A stretch of 64,000 bases of DNA from Scopulariopsis brevicaulis (Eukaryota > Ascomycota > Sordariomycetes > Microascales > Microascaceae), in contig JAGFNX010000058.1 in assembly GCA_017657125.1 (NCBI GenBank), forward strand, positions 108,637 to 172,636, given 5' to 3'. Each line of letters begins with the position of its first letter. Within the stretch, counting starts at the first letter, position 1. Made by a program: the position numbers and the translations under genes. Of this stretch, positions 34,673 through 45,612 are shown piece after piece. The notes under the pieces are model-generated. The model did not search any database. It was not told the DNA's origin and saw only the letters and a program-made list of their open reading frames with translations.

Positions 34673-37600
34673 ATGAAGGCTCCGCGGGCTCTCACCACAG
34701 CCCTTGCGGCGGCGTCCTTCTGTGAGTCTAACTCTTCAGATATGCCCCTGAGAAGAGCTTACGATGTGGTTTGCCTGCACTCCTTGCTAACCGTGGTAAA
34801 CCTTGATAGCCCCGCTCACCCTCGCTCAAGAAGTGGCCACCGATGAGGAAACCGGCGTCGATTTCGTAACTCGGACGCAGGAGAGGTCGTCGTCGTTTAC
34901 CTTTGGTATTGCGCTGCCCGAGAACGCCCTGGAGGAGCACGCCGACGAGTATATCGGCCTCTTGGTATGTACGACCTACTGTCGCTGAGCTTTTTGATAC
35001 TACCTAAGGGCTTGGAGTCCGTGGGAACTACGATAGAGGAATGCTCTGGGTGGCTGCCGAGTTGACTAACTGAGCCTCTTGCAGAGATGTACTAGCTCCA
35101 CAGAGGACGAGGAGGGCTGGTGCGGCGGTGAGGCGGAGAAGCCGTCGTCCGGGGAGGTAGAAGAGCCGACCCTGACCGAAGCGCCCGAAGAGGAACCCGA
35201 AGCCCCTGAGGAGACCGACGAATCGGAGGATTCTGTGCCCGAGACCAGCGGCCCGGAGGCAACTAAGCCTGAGGAGACCAACGATTCGGTAGAGCCGACC
35301 TCGACAAAGGCGGCCGAAGGGAAGTGCAAAGCCCCAGAGAAAACCGACAAGCCGGACGAGACTGAGCCCGAGGAGACCGACGACGAAGGTGAGTCAGAGT
35401 CTTCCTTCAGCCCAGATAGCTCGCTGGCACCGGCGTGGCATCCCGGGCGGCCGACCCGACCGGGCCGCCCCGTCTGGCCTCCCTAGCCCAAGTGGCCCTG
35501 GGATCGTCATAATCACCCGCAACGCCCTTGGAAGCCCGAGTTGCCCGAGCCGTCTAGGACGCTTTGGCAGGGTCCGGGGGAGCCCACCGTGTTTACTCGG
35601 CCTCCGCGACCCACTCGCACCTCCCGGTCCGAGCCGGATGAGCCTTCTGAGGCAACCTGGCCTCCCTATTCCAGCCCTACGTTTTGGCCAACGCCCTGGA
35701 AGACAGATGACCCTTCTGATACAGGGTCTGCCGCTGCAAGCGAATCACCAAAAGTAGACTGGGACACTGCAGACCCAGTAGACCCCCCCCCGAGTCCTCG
35801 GGCTTGGAGGAGCCAGTGGAGAGTGAAGCCACTGAAGAACCCGAATAGTCTATTGAAACTGAAGCATTAGAAGACCCCGTTGAAACTGACACTCCCGAAG
35901 AACTAGAAGAACCGGTTGAAACCGATACCCCTGAGCCACCTGTAGACGCAGGATGTCCGACTATCGACGAAGACGAGACCTTTGATTACATCGTCGTCGG
36001 AGCGGGCGCCGGCGGAATCCCCGTGGCCGAGCGCTTGACCCGGGCCGGCCACAAGGTGCTTCTCATTGAGAAGGGGCCCCCATCTACGGCCAGATGGGGC
36101 GGAGACATGAAGCCCGAGTGGCTGGAGAACGAGGCCCTCACATGGTTCGACGTTCCCGGCCTTTGCAACCGGATTTGGGATGACTCTACGGGCATCATTT
36201 GTACCGACATGGATCAGATCGCCGGGTGCGTCCTCGGCGGAGGGACCGCCTTGAACGCAGGTCTTTGGTGGAAGGTAAGCTAAAAGACTATGTGATGCCC
36301 TAGAATGTAAGTGCTGAGAACCTGACCAGCCCCACCCCCTTGACTGGGACGACAACTTCCCAGCCGGCTGGAAGAGCGAGGACCTAGTCGATGCTACCAA
36401 CCGCGTATTCACCCGCATCCCCGGCACGACGCACCCTTCCATGGACGGCTACCTCTACCAGCGCGAGGGCTTCGACGTCCTTGCCGGCGCGCTGGACGAC
36501 GCTGGATGGGAGCGTCTGAGCAACCCGAACTCCAGCCCCGACCGGAAGAACCACACCTTTGGCCACGCGGCCTTTATGTTCTCCGGCGGCGAGCGAGGCG
36601 GGCCCCTTGCGACTTACCTCGTCACCGCGAGCCAGAGCGAGAACTTTAAGCTCTGGATGAATACTGGTGTAAGGCGCCTCGTCCGCGAGGGAAGCCGCGT
36701 CACGGGCGTCGAACTGGAGTGCGGCGTCATCCTCAAGGTGCCCTCCCACGGCAGGGTCATCCTCGCTGCGGGAACTTTCGGCTCCGCAAAGCTCCTTATG
36801 CGAAGCGGCATTGGGCCCCGCGACCAGCTCGAGCTAGTAGCCGGGTCGGCGCTCGACGGCGAGACAATGATTGGCGAGGACGAGTGGATCGAGCTCCCTG
36901 TGGGTGAAAACCTCATGGACCACCTCAACACGAACGTCGTGGTCGAGCACCCGGATGTCGTGCAATATAACTACACCCAGGCGTGGTGGGATCCCATCGT
37001 CGCGGATGCGGCGATGTACCTCCAGGATAGGTCCGGCATCCTCGCGGCCGCGGCGCCTAACATTGGGCCCATGATCTGGGATGACATTGCGGTTAGCGAC
37101 GGGGGGAGCCGCCAGCTGCAGTGGACGTGCAGTATGGCGGGGATCCTGGACCGTGAGCTCTTCCCTAACCAACAGGACGGCCGTTCAAAATTGAGTGCTA
37201 ACCGGCCCTTGTAGACACCATCTCTATGAGCCAGTACCTCGGCCGCGGTGTCGTCTCCCGCGGCCGCATGGCCCTCACGCCGGCCTTGACGACCAGGGTC
37301 TCCGAGCTCCCGTACCTCAGGGGTGACGAGGGCGACCTCGAGGCCATCATAAAGGGCCTCGACAACATCCGCGAGGCGCTCGCTGGTGTCCCGGGTTTGA
37401 AGTTCCTGTGGCCGCCCGATAGCGTCACTTCTGCGGAATTTGTCGACCAGGTAAGTCCAGGCCGACTGCGTGGACCCCTTTCCCCCTGTGCACCTTTTTT
37501 CCCCAGCGATGGTTAACCTTAGAGATAGATGGTCGTCTCCGTGAGCCGCCGGTCTAACCACTGGCTCGGCACCAATAAGATGGGCGACGATGACGGGCGG

Positions 37601-37879
37601 GACGGTGGGACGGCGGTCGTGGACACCGACACGCGGGTCTACGGGACGGACAACCTCTTTGTCGTGGACGGGTCCGTATTCCCTGGTATGACGACGGGAA
37701 ACCCGTCTGCCATGATTGTTATTCTCTCGGAGCATGCGGCGGATCGGATTTTGGCGCTCGAGGCCCCTGCTGCTGGGGAGTCCGAGGAAGATCCCGAGGA
37801 GGACCTCGCAGAAGATCCTGTGGATGAGCCCGCGGAGGAGCCGGAGGAGGATCTTGAAGAGGGCCCCGCGAATCAATGA
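34673..37879 (+). CDS. Cellobiose dehydrogenase-like GMC oxidoreductase lacking most of the heme domain
   Basis: Best model, seven exons: 34673-34721, 34810-34964, 35085-35388, 35871-36274, 36330-37131, 37215-37450, 37529-37879; about 766 aa. Signal peptide residues 1-22, then QEVATDEETGVDF and TFGIALPEN...EYIGLL, which match only the first strands of the CDH cytochrome (DOMON) domain; it stops at residue 68 and no Met/His heme-ligand region follows. Residues 69-205 are an acidic Pro/Glu/Thr linker. The AA3_1 flavodehydrogenase is whole: FAD motif GAGAGG at 213-218, GGGTALNAGLWWK, SRRSNHW with catalytic His661, and TGNPSAM with Asn708. An acidic tail replaces any CBM1. The 482-nt intron 35389-35870 is needed to skip two in-frame stops and a frameshift; without it the gene is a pseudogene. 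Intron 37132-37214 is also uncertain (an alternative donor at 37183 gives only 32 nt). Confidence 0.8.
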
Positions 37880-38173
37880 ACTATTGTGACCCTTTCTTCC
37901 CTTCCATCCCCTGCAGTTATGTTTTGACCCCCTATTTCGTATATACACTTGTTGGAAACCGGGACTTGTGTAAATATCATCTTCTCCTCTGGAAACCCAT
38001 GCCTGCTGTCCCTTTGATCGTACATACAAAACCAAGTCCAAACCTCGTGTGTCAAAACTAACCAAACTTGAAACAAGTGGGATATAACAAGCACCGTCCA
38101 ACATAAACTCCAACACCGCAAACGCGTAAAAGAAAGTACGAAGCGAAGGGAGGAAACACATGCAGGCCGCCAT

Positions 38174-39543
38174 TCACCCCGCCTTCGTAAAGAATTTTGT
38201 AATCTTCTGGATTCCCTCCTTGTCCCGCGGCACAGGCGCCTTCGACCTGTTGCTCGTGGCGCTGAACCTGGCGTTCTTACTCGGAGACGGCGCGGGGATT
38301 TTGGAGGGTGGTTGGGCGGCTTTGTCTGCTGGTGACGCCCCTCTCTTTACGCCTGAAGATGGGGCTTCTGCCTCCTCCTTCTTGATCACACCCGACTCAC
38401 CTCCCTCTTTCTTGGCCACCTCCGGAGCGTCCTCCTCCTTCTCCTTCTCAGCACCAGGGTTCGTAGAAGACACCCCCTTTCCCCCCGCATTCGCGAAGAA
38501 GTTGGCAATATTCCTCTTATTCTCCCTACTCGCAACAGGAATCACAAATGTCGGCGAGTCGTTCCCCACCTTGCCCACCTCCTTGGAGACGGGGTAGACC
38601 TCCAACGGCGCGGAGGAAGGCCGCAGGAGGTCTTGGAGATCGCGGGACCACGAGGTCCGGGAGGGGTCGAGCCAGGTGCCGACATCGGCGGCGGAGGGCT
38701 CCAAGACCGCGGGCATGCGGTCGTGGAGGAAGGCTAGTTGGGGGGTTGAGGGGACGGTTATGATGGTGTAAGTGTAAAGCTTCTCGTCCGAGTCTACACA
38801 TAGTCAGACTTAACACTCCCGCTCTGTTTCAAATCTCACGGGAACCATCATATTCCGAAGGGTAAGAAAACTCACCCTCAAACCTCACGCAGTCCCACAG
38901 CCCTGCAAACAACATCGGGCCCCCATCCCTCCGCTTAACATAATGTGGCACCTTTTCCTTTGGTCCAACCTTCAACCACTCATAAAACCCGTCCGCAACA
39001 ACTATACACCGCTTCCGCGCCTTCATAGAACTCCACAGCCCGCCGGTGCCGGCGAGAGATTCGGAGCGGCAGTTTATCGTCTTTGTGAGGGTGCTATAGC
39101 CTGGGTTTCTTTTGGACCAGGAGGGAATGAGGCCCCATTTCATAGCTTGGAGTTTGTAGTCTGCTTGGGCTTTCGCTTTTTCAGTGGTGACATCCGCGGA
39201 TGGGGGGGATGGCTCTTTCGGGCCGGTGGGTTCCTCCGTCTGACCCGTCGCCTGAGGGGGCGCATGAGGCTCCTCGGGCCGCGCGCCGCGATCGGGCACG
39301 TCGGCGCGGTAGACGGCGCCATACTGTCCCGGCGCGAGGTTATATGACCTGCGCGGTGCGTCGGCCGCCTCATCCCCCGGCGCATCGGCCACAGGCAAGT
39401 CCCTCTCCTCGAGGTACTCGCGGACCTGTGATGGCCGCTGTTTGCGTGACGTCAGTGAGCTGTTTGTAAAGGATGTGGCGTTTGGTGAGTTTGGGTCGGG
39501 GAGGGGAGCGACGGACCATGGATAGGGCATATCTTCCACACAT
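38174..39543 (-). CDS. SRAP-domain protein (HMCES/YedK family), abasic-site DNA-protein crosslink sensor
   Basis: Three exons: 39543-39517 (MCGRYALSM), 39437-38876, 38793-38174; 402 aa. Cys2, exposed after Met removal, is the catalytic residue that forms a stable thiazolidine crosslink with abasic sites in single-stranded DNA. Other family residues are visible: SYNLAPGQYG, MKWGLIPSW, INCRSESL (Asn), GFYEWLK (Glu) and FLHDRMPAVL (His). The C-terminal third is a charged Lys/Glu/Ser/Pro tail with two PCNA-box-like motifs: NKRNIANFF in its middle and QKITKFF ten residues before the stop; the latter fits QxxhxxFF exactly. This agrees with a replication-fork role known for human HMCES. The first exon ends after nine codons, so its ATG is only seen when spliced. 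Confidence 0.9.
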
Positions 39544-39964
39544 GGTGGTGATGGGAGATGTGTGTGGATTGTTTGATATTGAGTTGTGGGTTGATCGAGT
39601 GATGAAGGACGAGGGTAAGAAGTCATGAGATGGAATTCGAATTCACGGAGGTTGAGGTTCGGTCGTGATAAGTAATCGACGCCGATTGGACCGACATACA
39701 CTCACGGGCAACAACACCAAGTATCCAAAAGGGGTTGCCATCAGACTCAACCCCTACGAACGATACCTAGGAAAATGGATCTTACAAGCACACTTACCTC
39801 ACCCGACACCAGCTCCACCATGTTTCATGCTTCAATGTTTTAGTTATAAGTACATGACTACTTTTCAAAGCTGGCCCGCAAAGAGCGACCAAATCAAAGA
39901 GATCCCAACCTACGCCGCGCAGATACAAGTCGACATACAAACAACCTCCTCGCAACAGCCTACC
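39544..39964. other. Intergenic, RPC1 3' end to SRAP promoter
   Basis: Upstream sequence of the SRAP gene and downstream sequence of RPC1 (both minus strand). Plus-strand ORFs that cross it are antisense shadows of RPC1. Confidence 0.5.
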
Positions 39965-42900
39965 CTACGCCGCCACCATCTTCCGCAGCCCCTTCTTCGC
40001 CCCCGCCTCCTTTGTCCACGCATCCTCAAACAGCGTCGGCTTCTCTCCGACATCCCCCTCCCTCAGCGCAAGCCTCCTGACAACCTGGAACGCCCCCGTG
40101 CCGAGCGACATAGTCTGCCCCATAATGATACACTCACTGACACCCTCAATCTTGTCGCCCTTGAGCCCGACCGCCGCGTCGAACAGGTGATCCGGCGTCT
40201 TCTCGAACGACGCGAGCTGCAGCACGCTGTCGCGCGTCTTGGACAGTCCGTGCCGCGTGATGCCGTAAACCTCGCCCTTGTACGTCATGACGTCGGCAAG
40301 AAGCTGCATGTGCCGTGGGTCGATGCTCATATCCTTCATCACCTCGGCGATCTCGTCCGCGATCGTCGTCCGCGCCGCCTCGATACCCAGCACGTCCTTG
40401 GCTTCCATGACGTTGTTCGACTTTGTCCGCGTGCCCACCACGCCCTCCGTCGTCATGCACTGCCGCAGCCCGTAGCCCTCCACCAGCACCGTGTGGATGC
40501 CGTCAGCGTCCGTCTGGATGATGGCTCGACTCGCCCCGGGGTACCCCGAGACCGCCACCGCAGGGAGCGCGCGCCTGAGGAATCCAGCCCGGAGCACCAT
40601 GTCGTTAACCTCGTCGCTGGCGCTCGCCCTCGTCCTGGCCGTCTTCTTCGGCGCGTCCGCGTCCGTGCGGAGTCGGATCTGGATGCCGTCGTGGCCCGCA
40701 AGCGTAATGTCATCGAGCCCGACCTTGAGCTTCCGGTTGCTGGTGATCGCCCTGGCGATGTCCGCCGCCGTCAACCCGCTGTGCGTCGACTCGAGCGCCT
40801 CCATGTCCAGCCGGAGGATGACGCTGCCCATCTCGGGCCTGTACTCGTCCTCCACGGACCTCAGTATGTCCGAGATGAACATCTTCTCGATCCGGCCCTT
40901 GACGACCCGCGCCGCCTCGATCTGCTTGTCGTTCTCGAGCGGACACGAGATGACGGGCGTGCTGATCGCCTTGGACGCGTTGATGATTTCCTTGATACGC
41001 GGCACACCCTGCGTGATACTCATACCCGCGACACCGGCGAAATGGAACGTCTTGAGCGTCATCTGCGTGCCCGGCTCGCCAATAGACTGCGCACCTACGG
41101 CGCCAACCGCGTGTCCCGCCTCGACGCGCGCCTTCTTGTATTTCTCGAGGCATAGCTTGATGAACTGTCGGAGTGTCGACGGTGTGACCTTGGCCACCTG
41201 GTCGACCTGCTTTACACGCTGAGGATCCTGCTGTCCCAGCGCCTGCTCGTTCGGTGCGTCCTCCACAAGCCCCGCGGCCTTCCGGGTCCTCTTCAACCTT
41301 TCCGCACGCTTCTCGACATACGCCTCGACGGTGCGGAGGAAGTATCTTGCGCCCTCGTGCTCGTCGATACCACCGTCCGTCGTGTCGTTGTACGCGAGCC
41401 TCTCGTTGAGAAGATTGTACCGGGGATACCGTTTCCGCTCCTGATCCAGCATAGACGAGCAGAACTCGATAATCTGGGTCGGAAGCATCGACGGATCCGA
41501 CGCCGATGCCTCGAGCGTGAGGTTCTCCGCGTGGGTCCAGGTCCTGTCGAAGTGCACAGGAACGGCCGAACCCTCCATGTCGACGGGGTCGAGTTTGTCG
41601 GCGCCAAACTGGAACTGGACAATGCCGTTGCTAGACGTGCGCACCGTGTCGTCGTATTCAGTCGACAGGTCCTCCAGAGACTTCATCAGACGCCGAGACA
41701 TGTAACCCGTCTCGGCCGTCTTGACGGCCGTATCGACCAGACCTTCTCTGCCCGACATGGCGTGGAAGATGAACTCAGTGGGCACAAGACCAGAGTAGAA
41801 GCTGTTCCTGACGAAACCCTTCGAGGGCGGCTGCCTGGCGTTTTTGGGGAAATGGGGGAGACTGCGGTCCAGGAATCCGTCGGGAACACGCTGTCCTCCG
41901 ATAATCTGCTGCCCGACGACCGCCACCATCTGGGCGACGTTGATGTTGGAGCCCTTGGACCCAGACTTAGCCATGACAAGCGGTGCGTTGTCGCGGCTGA
42001 GAGATTCGATACAGGCGTCACCGGCCTCCTGTCGCACCCGATTAAGAATGCCCGATATCGAATTCTCCAGCGTCTGCTCCATGGTGCATCCCGTGGCCTT
42101 TTCGAGCTTTCCCTGCTTGAACGTCTCGATGAGAGTATCGCACTCCTTGTAGGCGGCCCTGACCAGCTTCTCCTTCCTGTCGTTTAGCTGCTGTGTAGGG
42201 AAGACGTCTCCGATGCCGATGGAGAAACCACGTTCACCCAGGTACCTCGCACAGAGCCTCGCCAGACGATTCATCGCCCCAACCGCCGCGTCGGGGCCGT
42301 AGTCTCGCAGAATGACATAGAAGACGGACTCCTTCTTTCCGTCACCAACTGTCGACTTATCCATCCTGCCACACATAACTTCCGAGTTACGAATCACAAG
42401 CCAGCCATCGTTCGGGTCCATGTCGGGGCACTGGCCAGGCTTCGACGCGTACTGTCGACACTTGGCGTCCAGATTGACTAGAACGGGCGATTGCTTGTTT
42501 GGTCGCATTAAAACGTTGAAAACCTGCTTGCCCGTCCATAGCTCGCGCGGCTTTATGATGGTGGGCGGGGGCAGGTCGAGGTGCGTGTTGCCATCCAACA
42601 TGTGCATACACATGTAGGTGAAGGTCCGCCGGTCGAAGAAGTGGTCCTTGCTGCTGATGAGGTACGCGGCGGTGATGAAGTCCTGGGTCGCTGCAATAAT
42701 GGGTTCTCCGTTCTTGGGGGTGGCGAGGTTGTGCTTCACTCCCATGAGGTTTATCGCCTCGGCCCTCGCTTCTTCGGTTTGGGGAACGTGGATGTTCATC
42801 TCGTCGCCATCGAAATCGGCGTTGTAGGGTCCACACACACACTCGTTGAGGCGGAAAGTTCTCCAGGGCCGTACCTTCACTAGATGGCTCATGATACTAA

Positions 42901-44485
42901 GTTTGTGCAGTGACGGTTGGCGGTTGAATAGGACGACGTCGTCGTCGATGAGGTGACGCTCGACCACGTCGCCTATGCGGAGGGACTGAGCCGTCCGCTC
43001 CCTATCCGCCCACTTCAGGTTGACTTTGTAGCTGCCGTCCGACTCGTTCTTGAGCACGGCTTGTGCACCCGGCCAAACTTCAGTGCCGTTCTTGATACAC
43101 TGCTGCAGCCTCGCCATGTTGTGGCGCTGAACCCTCTCGGGATAGGTCAAGTTCTTGGCGACTAGGATGGGCACAGCGACTTGGTCGACTCCGAGATTCG
43201 GATCCGGGGAAATGACGGTACGGCCCGAGAAATCGACTCGCTTTCCCGACAGATTACCACGGAACCTCCCCTGCTTTCCCTTTAGGCGCTGACAGAAGCC
43301 CCGCGCGTTTTTCCCAAAGCCCGGCTGTGTTAGACCCGGGATCTCGCTGTTCACGTACATGGCGATCTGCAGCTGTAGATACTCCCACTGTTCCATGATC
43401 GTCCCGACCGGGGAGCCCCGCTGGAGGGCCGATCTTATCATTCCACTGACCCAGACAATTTCGGCAAGCTTCGTGGTGATGTCGTCTTCGTTACTTGCGT
43501 TGTCCTGGGCCACCGACGGCCGAATGCAGATGGGAGGCGCGGGGAGGTACTGCCATATGAACATCTCGGGGCGCCCCTCGCCCGGGTTCAGGCCGAGGAG
43601 CTCGCAGTCGGTCGGACTGATCCTCTGGAATAGGTTAAGGACCCTCAGCGGGTTCAGATCCTCCATGGCCTTGCGGAGATGCTTATCAACTTCGGGGTTG
43701 TTGGCCTTGGCCTCGTCGAACGACTTCTCGAACTGGATCTTGCCCTCCGGGGGGATCTTCTTGGCAGCGGTGGACTTGTTGTAATACGAGAACTTGTCGT
43801 GGTACAGTTTGAGGACGCCAGACTTGCGGACGGTGCCGTTGATGGCGTTGCAGTAAGGGCAAGTCTTCACTTTGCGGCACTGCTCGTTGATCTTCTTGGC
43901 CGTCTTCTGGCGCTGGGTGTTGTCCCGATCCGGACGGCGCATTTCCTTAAGATACGCCTGGCGATCGGGTTCAACTAGGAGAACTCGAGCGCAGTCCTAG
44001 TAAACGCACGGTTAGTTTTCTGCGACGAGAAACAAACGGAGGGGCCGGGAGCACCGAAAGCGAACCTTGCAGATATCCTGGAGGATCATCATGATAAAGC
44101 GGAGGTAGCCAATATGGAAGGACGGCAGCGGAAGCCGGACATGGCCGAAGTGGCCAGTGCAGTTCTGCAGGGCTTCATGGCAAGTGCTGCAGTTGGACGA
44201 CCTGCTAGATGTCCCCAGCCGAGGATCGAGGGGGCCATGGCGGTAGGGGACACGCCCGTTTTCGATGTCATAGAGTAGCCGGTCGGAGACTTCGAGGACA
44301 GCCTGGTTCGCGATGTCTTGGTTGGATCTGGGAGAAAAGAAAAACATGTTAGCTGTATGCGACAGAGGGCGGGGGGGCAGCGCCGAGGCCACTCACTGGA
44401 TGCCAAACTTGAGTTCCTTGAAGCGCTTGGGCAGCTTGTCCACAAGCTGAGCCTTCACGGGCCCGCCGGAGATCGCGGTGGCCAT
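39965..44485 (-). CDS. RPC1: RNA polymerase III largest subunit
   Basis: Three exons: 44485-44397, 44327-44066, 43996-39965; 1460 aa, the same length as the yeast protein. N-terminal zinc motif CSTCHEALQNCTGHFGH, second zinc pair TCPYCNA, pore/active-site NADFDGDEMN that holds the catalytic Mg, RGFCQRLKGKQGRFRGNLSGKRVDFSGR-type clamp region and GEPGTQMTLKTFHFAGVA bridge/trigger helix region. There is no heptad CTD, and the ARPENxIWxYLPAPPxCIRPSV-like block fits Pol III rather than Pol I or II. Synthesises tRNAs and 5S rRNA. Introns are near the 5' end only. The gene is strongly GC3-biased and produces ORFs of up to about 500 codons on the opposite strand. Confidence 0.95.
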
Positions 44486-45612
44486 GGTTGGCAGGCCGGA
44501 AGGAGAGTACGGCGTCGTCGTCGCTCAAGGTCAAGCAGTGGTTGCAGCGAGAGTTGTTGAATGGGGCAGTCAAGCGTAACCGCAGGCCGCTCTTTGCAAA
44601 AGTCGAGGTGGATCAAGGCATCTCCGGAAAGCAAGTCCTGGGAATCTTGGTGGTGGGAGGACTGCTGTCGCGTTTGGCGTATGCGGAACTCAGAAATTAT
44701 TTTTCGAACTATGCGCGAGACGAGGCGCTGAAGGTGGGGTCGTGAGTCAAAAATGGTGAAGTCGGGGAGAACCGTCTGCAACGATGGTGGGGTCCCGGCG
44801 CTAGCGAGCCTTATTACATAATCGAGCGCGACCGCACATGGGATGACGTTGACTTCGTACTCGTTACACCACATGGTGGGGCCTGCGGATAGGCAGCCAG
44901 AGCTGTGGAGATACCACCTAATATCATGGAGCTTCCCTTTCAACAACTTCTCAAGCTCGATCTGACGTGGCCAGTACTCTAACACAGCTCCCAGCGACTA
45001 GTCGATACCTTGAGGGGCCCTGGCAGCTGGATAGAGGGCCACCTACGAAGCTTCTCTAAGCTCATTTCTGCCGTTCTTTAATGCTGAGACTGGTACATAC
45101 ATTCTAGGTACAAGCAGTGCCGAATTCATCTGTCCCACCTTCTCTTTGACGCATCCAGACCGCATTTCCAACCCTGAGGACGCAGACATCGCGACAACGT
45201 CCAAAAGGCGTCCCCTCCGCGCCCATTCGGCAGGGTTAGCATCGCATTAACCACACTCTCTCCCATATATGATCATTCCTGTTCTTGATCCTCTCGGTCC
45301 GGGCCCATTGCATGCTTTCGGTCGACTTATAGCCCACGAGCTCACGGCCGCTACCCGTTAACATCTACCTGAGCCGACATCGAAACACATGCGCCACTCC
45401 CGATAGGGCCATCATCACTTGGGACTTACCACCCTCCTCCGCGCTTCCCGCCTACTTCGAACTTTCCCCACGTCGGTACTAGGCCCCCCTCCACGTTGGC
45501 GCGTCTCCCGCCCCCCTGCCTGGCGCCGCTGCAGCCGCGTCTGCCACCCGCCAAGGCAGTATTACCTCGCCTCGCAGCCGCCAGTTCATGGGCCCAGCCC
45601 AGGTTCCGAACC
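44486..45612. promoter_or_regulatory. Divergent intergenic region, RPC1 / DDHD phospholipase (1.1 kb)
   Basis: Contains both promoters. Two ORFs of 85 codons (+) and 176 codons (-) run here but start at non-ATG codons and show no family I recognise. The 45400-45612 part is C-rich and is the likely 5' leader of the phospholipase gene. Confidence 0.45.

Noticed and set aside
37183..37214. 32-nt intron in the CDH gene
   Set aside because: It keeps frame and has GCTAAC, but is too short for fungal splicing; the 83-nt intron from 37132 is preferred though not proven.
39665..41155. 496-codon ORF on the plus strand
   Set aside because: It lies antisense to RPC1, whose strong GC3 bias keeps the opposite frame open. 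The translation is Arg/His/Leu-rich with no family.
44488..44745. 85-codon plus-strand ORF with one hydrophobic segment
   Set aside because: Starts at TTG, overlaps the RPC1 first exon on the other strand, and is not recognisable.
44455..44985. 176-codon minus-strand ORF upstream of RPC1
   Set aside because: It begins with a non-ATG codon, overlaps the RPC1 start in another frame, and has no recognised domain.
45496..45612. N-terminal extension of the DDHD phospholipase
   Set aside because: In frame but without an ATG; it resembles a mitochondrial presequence, yet the first usable start is 45613.
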